Source: Bryobacteraceae bacterium | GTDB lineage: Bacteria > Acidobacteriota > Terriglobia > Bryobacterales > Bryobacteraceae | Assembly (NCBI GenBank): GCA_025350445.1 | Contig: JANXXV010000954.1 | Location: forward strand, 1 to 14,238 | Direction: 5' to 3' | DNA: 14,238 nucleotides | Shown here: piece after piece, positions 7,801 to 13,143 of the stretch | How positions within the stretch are numbered: the stretch's first letter is position 1 | Layout: each line of letters opens with the position of its first letter | The notes under the pieces: generated by a model | What the model saw: only the letters and a program-made list of their open reading frames with translations | The model's database searches: none | What the model was told of the DNA's origin: nothing | Position numbers and translations under genes: made by a program

Positions 7801-8204
7801 GAAGGATTGTGAGGATCGACCGCCAGGTTCTGCACCGAACCGGCCAGTAAAGTGGCCCCAAAGACAATGGGCTGCGGACCGATGAATGTCCACTGGCTCG
7901 GATTCACCGCCGTACTTGCAGCCTGCCGGGCAGGGGTTCCCAAAAGCTTGTGGATTTCATGGAGTCTTGAGACGGTGCGCCGGCGTGCATCGAACCAATG
8001 CACGCGCTCCGAAGCGTCCGGAATTCGATCGCCGGAATCGTCCGCACGATTCTCCTCGGTTTCCGCGCCTTGGTCCAATTCGTGGCTGACGGGCGCCGTA
8101 ACGACCGCTACTCGCCCCCGATGACTGCAGGAGGAGGAAGCCAGAATCGCGATGAGCGCACTTGCGCTGATCCAGGCGCCACCCATTTCTTTGAACCCGC
8201 GCAT
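4887..8204 (-). CDS. Exported Asp-box (BNR) beta-propeller protein with Solibacter-type C-terminal domain
   Basis: 1105 residues. Residues 8-26 form a hydrophobic export signal ending in LASSSC; Cys26 could be lipidated, although SSS before it is a poor lipobox. Residues 105-760 are propeller sequence with nine Asp-box motifs (S/T-x-D/N-x-G-x-T/S/A-W) at about 149, 192, 244, 290, 350, 395, 572, 670 and 714, as in sialidase/sortilin-like propellers. Residues 765-845 look like an IPT/TIG immunoglobulin-like domain (TVTGTNFTSSSQIWLNG). Residues 850-1105 match the TIGR03437-type domain as remembered: NAASP, GMFATIYGSG, VSPGQIDFVIP, GLGPVT, YQVNFQVP. Probable role: a cell-surface or periplasmic binding protein; no catalytic residues are visible. 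ATG 8204 is used; Met7 would also leave an intact signal. Same strand as the PQQ gene, 335 bases after it, so probably transcribed separately. Confidence 0.88.
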   Translation of the reverse strand: MRGFKEMGGAWISASALIAILASSSCSHRGRVAVVTAPVSHELDQGAETEENRADDSGDRIPDASERVHWFDARRRTVSRLHEIHKLLGTPARQAASTAVNPSQWTFIGPQPIVFGATLLAGSVQNLAVDPHNPSTVYAGTFRHALWKTTDAGTTWQPLSDAGPLIDVTAIATDPSLANTVYVLNGGSIYKSADGGGTWTEAPVTPAASNCSAEALGVHPSVSGTWLISEYCGTPQSSSVIYKTTNGGSSWTGAATLSGKINLLGFNAGSPDSAYASGITPSLGVMFETSSNSGSTWTGAAGSGATALPQTLAGTSAYAAFAAAPTDPKTVYLRVEQPQNANLLLQLFKTTDGGKTWNLTNLPVETPGARVPALLAVDPKNSSLVFCGAQKVYLSTDGGSNWTDVRGDLSAGGLHGDNHAMIFTPDGNTLYTANDGGVWSSTTFRSPTIVWKNLNGTLGNAEFSGQLGMDPTNPNRSFGGLQDNFSVNYSGSPGWTVVYPNGDGRGSAVSPANVNTVYAMAGGNLLESSAGGAAGTFKGPIVSVSNAGFVLDLKNPQNLYAGGGGPGGLMQTMNGGKTWNPFGPSNAQNVSWVAVAPSDSNTVMLMDGLIPHITKNALAGSATTWTTGLSIGAAAGTGRPQQYVIDPADPTKVYAVAGSAAPNPAPLLVSSDGGMTWRANDLGPNVTDTPRRLVIDPDLANVLYLGTDTAVFRSSDGGGAWYPLGSGFPMSQVTDVELHRSARVLRVATIGRGAWDLAVPLTAPLVSSASLTASGSGYQLTVTGTNFTSSSQIWLNGKAVATTYASTKQLTASLLASSITASTVYNVSVNTPGTTGGLSDPVNASTGPTIYPGGVLNAASPVTVTNDLAGNPFDVDLSAGMFATIYGSGIAEATVLATSIPFPKTLGNVSVLVNGASAPLYYVSPGQIDFVIPFSTTAALATVQVISNGVPSNSVTLHGGVAPQLFTTNQQGFGQAAVLVAGTAIIAAPAGVFPGSRPAAKGEYLSIYATGLGPVTNAPKDGAPAAGLAPTIAQPVVRIGCPGNSGDLALCAVTPQFSGLAPGFVGLYQVNFQVPSAAASGPQVPLELIMPTGGRPSNIVTIAIQ

Positions 8205-8539
8205 TCTTTGGAAACCTCATCCGGAGTATGCCACAACAACGAATGGTCGCGGGCCATCGGCCATTTCCAGTCGCCTCGATCGAAGATTTGCAATGCCTTC
8301 CCGGGCACCGCCCGGATCGTCGTCCACTCTTCCCCTACTTTTCCGCGGAACCCCGGCTCTACCCGATACCCGAATTTGAAAAGTAATGGAAGGATGCGCC
8401 GTCACGCAGGCGCTGGATTTGGCAAGGACCATTGCCGCCGCAGGCTTTTCGCCGGGAAGCACCTTCTTTGACCACGATCGATGCGTGAACGCCCATAGAG
8501 CGAACAGCCGGAGAGGCGTGAAACCCCGAAAGCCGTATC
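8205..8539. other. Intergenic gap between two minus-strand genes
   Basis: No convincing gene is seen; short frames here lack family-like sequence or ribosome sites. The one clear structure is a tight inverted repeat, CCGGGC-ACC-GCCCGG (8301-8315), about 100 bases upstream of the large propeller gene. It has no T-run after it and could be a leader structure or incidental. No convincing -35/-10 pair was found for the propeller gene. Confidence 0.5.
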
Positions 8540-10846
8540 TTATTTCCCTGGCAATGCGAACGCGATGTAGCCTTTGGGCAGGTCCGGGCGCTCAGTCCGC
8601 GGTGCGCGGCCGCGGCCTGCGTGCCCGCCTCCTGAGTTGATATTCGATGACGCCGAAACCACCAGGTATTGCCGTCCGCCGACCTCGTACATGGCGGGGA
8701 TACCCTCGGAGCCTGCCGGCAACGTGGCAGTCCATAAGACCTTGCCGCTATCCTCATCGAGCGCGCGGAGCTTGCCGTCACTGGCCGCGATGAAAATCAG
8801 CCCTGTCGACGTTACGATCATTCCGTGGTGTTCGGCCATGAAGGCGCCGGTGTCGTGAGCTCCCTCCGCTTCGGCTTCGGCATCCTGCCCCAACGGAACC
8901 TTCCACTTGATGGTTCCGGCGTTAAGGTCATAGGCCACAACCGACGACCAGGGCGGACCGATGACATAGGGCTGATCGGGATAAAGACCCCAGTTGGTGT
9001 AGTAACGAACACGAGGCGTCTGACTCCCCGGCGGATAAGGGGGGCCACCGAGCGGGGTGTATTGATCTGCGTTCCCTTGCCGGACGGTCAGCCCTCCCGG
9101 CGCTCCTCCGGAGGCAACAACGGGCCCGCGGGTTGCCGCACTCTTTGTCGGCGCTTCTTCGGCAGTACCAGCCGGCGGCTCCAGGCTGCCGAGATAGTCG
9201 AAGAGTTGCTTGACGACCGTATCATCTAGATCCCGAAACGCAGGCATTTCTCCCCGCCCGGAACGGACGGGGATGCGGAACGAATCAAAGGCGAGACGCT
9301 TGCCGATTGCGGCGAGCGGGGGTGGACCGGATCCGGAGCGCACCCCATTGACGCCGTGACACGCCTGACACCTTGCCTCATACAGAGCTTTCGCACCGGT
9401 ATCCGTGGTGAGTTTCCCAAGTGGATCTTCCAGACTCAATTTGTATATCGTTGGCCAATCCTGGGTATTCAGATACATCAGGCCTTTGGCGGGATTCACG
9501 GCGCCGCTGCCCCAATTCGATCCTCCGCGTGCCCCGGGGAGCGAAATGGTCTCCGTCATTCCCGGCGGAGTAAAAAGCCCTTCGTTGCGCATGCCGGCAA
9601 TTCGATCCTTCCAAGCGGCGCGCTCCTCGGGTGTGAGGATATACGGGTTCACATCGTCAGGCGTGACTTTCTGGCGCGCGAAGGGCGGTGGAGCTGTAGG
9701 GAACGGCTGCGTGGGCCAAGCCTGCTCACCCGGCATCAGACTTTTGGGCACCGCCCGTTCCTCGATGGGCCACAGGGGCTTGCCGGTCACGCGATCAAAC
9801 ACATACAGGAATCCCTGCTTGCTGGACTCCGCCACCACGTCGACGGGTTTTCCGTCGTGCATCACCGTGAGCAATTGCGGCGCGGCGGTGGCGTCGTAGT
9901 CCCACAAATCGTGGTGGACCATCTGGAAATGCCACAAACGCTTCCCCGTGCGCGCATCGAGCGCCACCAGACAATTGGCGAACAGATTCGCCCCGATCCG
10001 GTCGGCACCGTAGTAATCGTACGTCGGAGATCCGGTAGGGAAGTAGGCGATGCCCCGCTTCGCATCCACCGTGATCTCGCCCCAGGTGTTCGTTCCACCC
10101 GAGTATTTCCACGCATCTTTAGGCCAGGTGTCATAACCGAACTCACCAGGATGCGGAACGGTATGAAAGCTCCAGGCCATTTTGCCCGTAGTCACGTTAT
10201 AGGCGCGAATATCGCCGGGGGGCGATAGATACGCTTCGCCGGGCGTTGACCCCAACAGAATCAGGTCCTCGAAGACGCGCCCGGGGGTGTCGGTTTGAAT
10301 GCGATTGATGGTCTTGGGATCACGGCCCAGACCTTGCCTCAGGTCCACCAGTCCCTGCTTCCCGAACGTCAGAACCGATTTGCCAGTCCGGGCGTCGATC
10401 TCTTCCAGGTAGTCGTTGATTGCGAAGATCAGGCGCCTGTCTTTGCGGTTCTTGCTTTCCCAGTAAGCGATGCCGCGGGTTGTGAGGCCGGGAAGGTTCT
10501 CATGGATCCAGATTTCCTTTCCCGTGGCTGCGTTCAATGCCACAAGCGAACTGTTCTTCGCCAACACATACATGACGTTATCGACAACGATCGGGTTGAA
10601 CAGGTAGGCATGGCCATCTTCGGTGGGATAAACCCAGGCGACCTGCAACTGGCTGACATTGGACTTGTTGATCTGGTCCAGTGCGACGAAATGGGAAGAA
10701 TCCGGTCCTCCGCCGTAATCCGCCCACTGCTTATGATTCTGCCCGGCTGCCGCCAACAAAACCGTCGTTCCCATCGCGAGCAACAGTATTGCCGTCTTAG
10801 AGCGGCGGGCGAGGCTTGCGGCGCATGCGGGGTTGAGGTTGAGCAT
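8540..10846 (-). CDS. Periplasmic PQQ-dependent dehydrogenase with inserted cytochrome c domain
   Basis: 768 residues from ATG 10846, chosen over the longer frame (to 10867) because AAGGA lies seven bases before it. Numbering below uses this start. Residues 1-36 are a Sec signal (SLARRSKTAILLLAMG, LLAAAG). Residues about 40-475 are PQQ propeller blades with TGK-type tryptophan-docking turns (AATGKEIWIHE, ARTGKRLWHFQ). HHDLWDYD and SKQGFLYVFDR resemble the catalytic Asp and Lys motifs of membrane glucose dehydrogenase. A class I cytochrome c domain interrupts the propeller: haem motif CQACH (493-497) and probable ligand Met534 in GEMPAF. A Pro/Gly/Ala-rich linker and the last blades (SDGKLRALDEDSGKVLW) follow. 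It should oxidise a sugar or alcohol and pass electrons to its own haem. Divergent from the metallohydrolase gene. Confidence 0.92.
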   Translation of the reverse strand: MLNLNPACAASLARRSKTAILLLAMGTTVLLAAAGQNHKQWADYGGGPDSSHFVALDQINKSNVSQLQVAWVYPTEDGHAYLFNPIVVDNVMYVLAKNSSLVALNAATGKEIWIHENLPGLTTRGIAYWESKNRKDRRLIFAINDYLEEIDARTGKSVLTFGKQGLVDLRQGLGRDPKTINRIQTDTPGRVFEDLILLGSTPGEAYLSPPGDIRAYNVTTGKMAWSFHTVPHPGEFGYDTWPKDAWKYSGGTNTWGEITVDAKRGIAYFPTGSPTYDYYGADRIGANLFANCLVALDARTGKRLWHFQMVHHDLWDYDATAAPQLLTVMHDGKPVDVVAESSKQGFLYVFDRVTGKPLWPIEERAVPKSLMPGEQAWPTQPFPTAPPPFARQKVTPDDVNPYILTPEERAAWKDRIAGMRNEGLFTPPGMTETISLPGARGGSNWGSGAVNPAKGLMYLNTQDWPTIYKLSLEDPLGKLTTDTGAKALYEARCQACHGVNGVRSGSGPPPLAAIGKRLAFDSFRIPVRSGRGEMPAFRDLDDTVVKQLFDYLGSLEPPAGTAEEAPTKSAATRGPVVASGGAPGGLTVRQGNADQYTPLGGPPYPPGSQTPRVRYYTNWGLYPDQPYVIGPPWSSVVAYDLNAGTIKWKVPLGQDAEAEAEGAHDTGAFMAEHHGMIVTSTGLIFIAASDGKLRALDEDSGKVLWTATLPAGSEGIPAMYEVGGRQYLVVSASSNINSGGGHAGRGRAPRTERPDLPKGYIAFALPGK

Positions 10847-10853
10847 GAATGTT

Positions 10854-10858
10854 TCCTT
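10854..10858 (-). promoter_or_regulatory. Ribosome binding site deciding the PQQ dehydrogenase start
   Basis: Minus-strand AAGGA followed by AACATTC and ATG 10846 gives normal spacing. The upstream in-frame ATG at 10867 has no such motif, so the shorter protein is preferred; its signal peptide is also better placed. Confidence 0.65.
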
Positions 10859-10878
10859 TGAGATCACTAGCGCTTTCG

Positions 10879-10884
10879 ATCATA
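10879..10884 (-). promoter_or_regulatory. Probable -10 box for the PQQ dehydrogenase gene
   Basis: TATGAT on the minus strand, 32 bases upstream of the preferred ATG (10846), would give a leader of about 25 nt that includes the AAGGA site. There is no good -35 hexamer at 17 bases. The remaining intergenic sequence (10885-11184) shows no convincing gene. Confidence 0.4.
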
Positions 10885-11158
10885 GCCGATATCGGGTTTG
10901 ATGGTGTTGTTGAGGCGGCGGGCACGGAACGTTTTGCATGATTTTCCATGCCGCTCATTTTCGTTATGGCACGCAAGACTCTCCGGCATGCACGAGGGTT
11001 CGAGCCAGGCAGTGGCGATGGTGTCCAGGTTGCCGGCTACCCTTCCGCTACCCGGTTCGGTCCGGTATAAAGCCGTGATCCAGGCGCAACCCAGTTCTTA
11101 ATCCGGAAAGACGATGCCCTCGAAACATCACGAAACTCAGCATGAACCCCCATCGATT

Positions 11159-11190
11159 GCGCGCCGTCGCGCGGTCCCTACTGTGATACA
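11159..11190 (+). promoter_or_regulatory. Promoter region of the metallohydrolase gene, leaderless-type
   Basis: A -10-like GATACA (11185-11190), preceded by TGT, ends nine bases before ATG 11200, the same spacing as TATAAT before the methyltransferase ATG. Both are followed by TTAACC and then ATGGA. No Shine-Dalgarno fits between. Just upstream is a small inverted repeat, GCGCG-CCGT-CGCGC (11159-11172), which could be an operator. No clear -35 is seen. Confidence 0.4.
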
Positions 11191-11199
11191 TTAACCGCC

Positions 11200-12072
11200 A
11201 TGGACCGAACCCTTAAAGTGCGTGCTTTCGCCGGCGTGATGTTGCTTGCTTGTGCCTTCGCGGCCTACACCTACCAGGCCACGCCTGCTCCGGTGCTGAC
11301 CATCGAGAAGATCCACGACGACCTTTATATGATCGTCGGCGATGGCGGCAACGTGGCCGTCTACATAACCAATGAGGGTGTCATCCTGGTAGATGACAAA
11401 TACGATCAGGACCACGCCCAGATCATGGCCCGGATTCGCAGCGTGACGAATCAGCCGGTGCGCTACATCCTAAGCACGCATTATCATGCCGACCACAGCG
11501 GTGGAAACACGCTCTTCACCAACGAGGCGGAAATTATCTCCACCCGCAACGCTCACGACGGCATCGTGAAACATCTGCAGTCGAATGCACCGAATAACAT
11601 GGTTCCGGCGCGGGTGACGTTCACGGACGAATGCACGATTTTCCTGGGCGGGAAAGAAGTCCGTGCCAAGTATTATGGACGGGCTCACACCAACGGCGAT
11701 GCCTTCGTCTATTTCCCCGCGTATCGATTGGTGCACTCAGGCGACAGCTTCGCCTCGGCTCCGACGGCTACACCTCTCATCGATTACCCTGGCGGCGGGA
11801 GCGTCGTTGAGTGGACCAAGACGCTCGATACCGTGATGAATACGCTGGATTTCGATGAAGTGATGCCTGGCCACGGTCCGATGAGCAACAAAGCCGGCAT
11901 GAAGGCATACCGCGATCGTGTGGAAGTGTTGCGGAGCAAAGCGCAGACTCTGGTCCGTGCCGGCAAGTCGCAAGAGGACTTGGCAAAGTTAATGGAGACC
12001 GACTACAAGTGGGCGCCCAACAGCTTGTTCCAGAAGTGGAGCGTTCCGGGCATGATGACGGAGTTGAAGTAA
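11200..12072 (+). CDS. Exported metallo-beta-lactamase-fold hydrolase
   Basis: 290 residues. Residues 5-26 form an export signal (VRAFAGVMLLACAFAAY). The MBL core has every expected metal ligand: THYHADHSGG (93-102; His94, His96, Asp98, His99), His163 in GRAHTNGDA, Asp182 in HSGDSFAS and His225 in MPGHGP. The order resembles periplasmic SoxH/quinoprotein-associated MBL proteins and class B-like hydrolases; the substrate is unknown and beta-lactamase activity should not be assumed. It diverges from the PQQ dehydrogenase gene across a 353-base region, and both products are exported, so a linked role is possible; some PQQ systems have an accessory MBL hydrolase. The C-terminal 40 residues (SQEDLAKLMETDYKWAP) form the helical tail common in this subgroup. 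Confidence 0.9.
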   Translation: MDRTLKVRAFAGVMLLACAFAAYTYQATPAPVLTIEKIHDDLYMIVGDGGNVAVYITNEGVILVDDKYDQDHAQIMARIRSVTNQPVRYILSTHYHADHSGGNTLFTNEAEIISTRNAHDGIVKHLQSNAPNNMVPARVTFTDECTIFLGGKEVRAKYYGRAHTNGDAFVYFPAYRLVHSGDSFASAPTATPLIDYPGGGSVVEWTKTLDTVMNTLDFDEVMPGHGPMSNKAGMKAYRDRVEVLRSKAQTLVRAGKSQEDLAKLMETDYKWAPNSLFQKWSVPGMMTELK

Positions 12073-12143
12073 TCTCGTCCTATGGTTCATGCCGAAGACG
12101 GTGCTCTCCGCTCTCGCCGGCACACGCCGCGCTTGGGTTTCGA

Positions 12144-12171
12144 AATGGGAACCGGGTTGTTTGTTCCCATT
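12144..12171. terminator. Perfect 9-bp hairpin downstream of the metallohydrolase gene
   Basis: AATGGGAAC (12144-12152) and GTTCCCATT (12163-12171) are exact inverted copies around a 10-base loop, 71 bases past the hydrolase stop. No T-run follows, so it may be a weak terminator or an mRNA 3'-end stabiliser. The rest of 12073-12379 shows no gene I can support. Confidence 0.4.
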
Positions 12172-12474
12172 CCGGACCGATGGCCGGGAACCCGGAAGTT
12201 ATCCACTTCACCCTCAAATCTGAAATGCTCTGAGATTGGGCTTTTCGTTCTTCACACGGCCTTCCACTGACGGACCTTCCACTGTTTTCGCGCCTGCCCC
12301 AACTTCCGGTCCCTCCCGGCATGGATCTCCGGCTGCCGCCCGGCGAGCAAGTCCGTCGGCGTCATGTAGCCGCGGACACACGAGGCAAAACTTGTATCTG
12401 ACGTTAGTAGTGAGGAATGGCGAGAGATATTCTTTGCTCGGATTGATCCGGGGCCTTGTTGCGCCGAATGGGTG

Positions 12475-12480
12475 TATCCT
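12475..12480 (+). promoter_or_regulatory. -10-like box of RNA unit 1
   Basis: GTGTATCCTAATGATCAGAG in unit 1 aligns with GTGTATGCTAGTAATCAGAG in unit 2, directly after a region where the units differ greatly. TATCCT ends 10 bases before the first helix. No convincing -35 at 17 bases; conservation of the box in both units is the main evidence. Confidence 0.4.
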
Positions 12481-12527
12481 AATGATCAGAGGCCCAGCAA
12501 TGGTTGAGATCGCTGGGCCCGGTTAGC

Positions 12528-12608
12528 TTACCTTATCTTTCGGATGAGGACGGCTAGCTCAATCGTACCGATGAGAATCAGTACAATCCTGATCCTTAGA
12601 GTGATCAA
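12528..12608 (-). CDS. Possible small hydrophobic peptide, copy 1 (26 codons)
   Basis: A minus-strand frame starting at TTG 12608, preceded by AGGGGTGG as a possible ribosome site, and ending at TAA 12530-12528. It begins MITLRIRIVLILIG, continues TIELAVLI and ends RKIR: a single hydrophobic helix with a basic tail, in the style of type I toxin peptides. Upstream the frame is closed by a TGA in this copy, so the peptide must start within a short window, at this TTG or a nearby GTG. It lies antisense to the candidate RNA. No ATG is available, which is the main reason for doubt. Confidence 0.3.
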   Translation of the reverse strand: MITLRIRIVLILIGTIELAVLIRKIR

Positions 12609-12643
12609 TAGAACCACCCCTTTTGCTTCATAATGTATGGAAG

Positions 12644-12668
12644 GCCCGGGTCACTACCCCGGGCTTTT
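12644..12668 (+). terminator. Rho-independent terminator of RNA unit 1
   Basis: GCCCGGG (12644-12650), loop TCACTAC, CCCGGGC (12658-12664), then TTTTCCCTTT. Conserved in unit 2 with a changed loop. The T-run lies only on the plus-strand side, which sets the direction of the RNA. Confidence 0.75.
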
Positions 12669-12832
12669 CCCTTTGAAGCTCTTGTGCTTCATTGAGATCA
12701 CCCGCGAGATCACCCGCCAACCGCCGTTCCATACGAGGCAAAAACTTGTACCTGCGGTATTAGTGGGGAATGGGTGGAAATGTTCTTGCCTCTGGCTGAC
12801 GATTGAGTGGACTTATTTCCGGGGAAACAGTG

Positions 12833-12838
12833 TATGCT
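12833..12838 (+). promoter_or_regulatory. -10-like box of RNA unit 2
   Basis: TATGCT within GTGTATGCTAGTAATCAGAG, 10 bases before helix 1, the same spacing as in unit 1. A TTGAGT lies 24 bases upstream, too far for a standard -35. Confidence 0.4.
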
Positions 12839-12884
12839 AGTAATCAGAGGCCCAGCGAGGTTCGACTCGCTAGGCCCGGTTAGT

Positions 12885-12965
12885 TTACCTTATCTTTCGG
12901 ATGAGGACGGCTAACTCAATCGTACCGATGAGAATCAGTACAATCCTGATCTTTAGAGTGATCAA
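12885..12965 (-). CDS. Possible small hydrophobic peptide, copy 2 (26 codons)
   Basis: Matches copy 1 at 79 of 81 bases; one difference is synonymous (Leu) and the other is Arg to Lys. Starts at TTG 12965 after AGGGGTGG and ends at TAA 12887-12885. In this copy the frame is open further upstream, to GTG 13082 (65 codons), but that extension crosses the terminator hairpin and is unlikely to be coding. A minus-strand TTGACA lies at 13013-13008, 17 bases from a poor -10 (TTACGA, 12990-12985), so a promoter for the peptide is possible in this copy only. Confidence 0.3.
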   Translation of the reverse strand: MITLKIRIVLILIGTIELAVLIRKIR

Positions 12966-13000
12966 TAGAACCACCCCTTTTGCTTCGTAATGTATGGAAG

Positions 13001-13025
13001 GCCCGGGTGTCAACCCCGGGCTTTT
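13001..13025 (+). terminator. Rho-independent terminator of RNA unit 2
   Basis: GCCCGGG (13001-13007), loop TGTCAAC, CCCGGGC (13015-13021), then TTTTCCCTTT. Stem identical to unit 1, loop different, as expected for a functional hairpin. Confidence 0.75.
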
Positions 13026-13143
13026 CCCTTTGAAGCTCTTGTGCTCCATTGAGATCACCCGCGAACCGCCGTTCCACACCAAGCAAAACTTGTTCCTTTG
13101 TTAGTAGTGAGGAATGGGTGGAGATATTCTTCCGGCAATTTGG

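Larger units (their letters stand above)
12487..12668 (+). ncRNA. Candidate structured small RNA, copy 1 (unnamed)
   Basis: A roughly 182-nt candidate from just after the -10-like box to the terminator. Helix 1: GGCCCAGC (12491-12498) with GCTGGGCC (12512-12519). Helix 2: outer GTTAGC (12522-12527) with GCTAGC (12553-12558), enclosing CCTTATC (12531-12537) with GATGAGG (12543-12549) around TTTCG. Helix 3: TGATC (12590-12594) with GATCA (12603-12607). Then a single-stranded GAACCACCCCTTTTGCTT (12611-12628) and a GC hairpin with TTTT. Helices stay paired between copies while loops change. It is the architecture of a trans-acting small RNA, but the antisense peptide frame offers another explanation. 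I do not recognise a named family. Confidence 0.5.
12845..13025 (+). ncRNA. Candidate structured small RNA, copy 2 (unnamed)
   Basis: Same plan as copy 1, about 181 nt. Helix 1: GGCC (12849-12852) and AGCGAG (12854-12859) pair with CTCGCT (12866-12871) and GGCC (12873-12876), with one C/A mismatch between. Helix 2: GTTAGT (12879-12884) with GCTAAC (12910-12915), enclosing CCTTATC (12888-12894) with GATGAGG (12900-12906). Helix 3: TGATC (12947-12951) with GATCA (12960-12964). Single-stranded GAACCACCCCTTTTGCTT follows at 12969-12986, then the terminator. Two differences from copy 1 in the outer helix 2 keep pairing (U-G to U-A, and C-G to U-G). The run from TAATCAGAGG to TTTT is the best conserved part of the repeat. 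Confidence 0.5.
12380..13131. repeat. Tandem repeat: two ~350-bp units plus a partial third
   Basis: Unit 1 starts at 12380 (ACGAGGCAAAACTTG), unit 2 at 12733 (ACGAGGCAAAAACTTG) and a partial third at 13078 (ACCAAGCAAAACTTG), ending near 13131 just before the histidine kinase stop. Periods are 353 and 345 bases. Within a unit, the opening ~55 bases (to GATATTCTT) and the last ~240 bases are closely alike, while about 45 bases before the -10-like box differ greatly. Unit 1 carries an extra short duplication (GATCACCCGC twice, near 12695-12718). No transposase, terminal inverted repeats or target-site duplication is visible. The units fill the space between the convergent hydrolase and kinase genes. 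Confidence 0.85.

Noticed and set aside
8217..8781. Small open frames on both strands in and around the gap 8205-8539
   Set aside because: Low-complexity composition, no start signals and no family resemblance; partly overlap the well-supported PQQ dehydrogenase.
10898..11101. 67-codon plus-strand frame between the divergent PQQ and MBL genes
   Set aside because: Starts with TTG, has no ribosome site or motif, and lies where promoters for both genes are expected.
11200..12072. Metallohydrolase as an antibiotic-resistance beta-lactamase
   Set aside because: The metal ligands only show the MBL fold, shared by many unrelated hydrolases; context does not suggest resistance.
12637..12840. 67-codon plus-strand frame inside repeat unit 1
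   Set aside because: It starts inside the terminator hairpin region and is not maintained in unit 2, where indels shift the frame.
12380..13131. Tandem repeat as an insertion sequence, MITE or CRISPR array
   Set aside because: No transposase, terminal inverted repeats or target duplication; the unit is ~350 bp with only two full copies, without short direct repeats and unique spacers.
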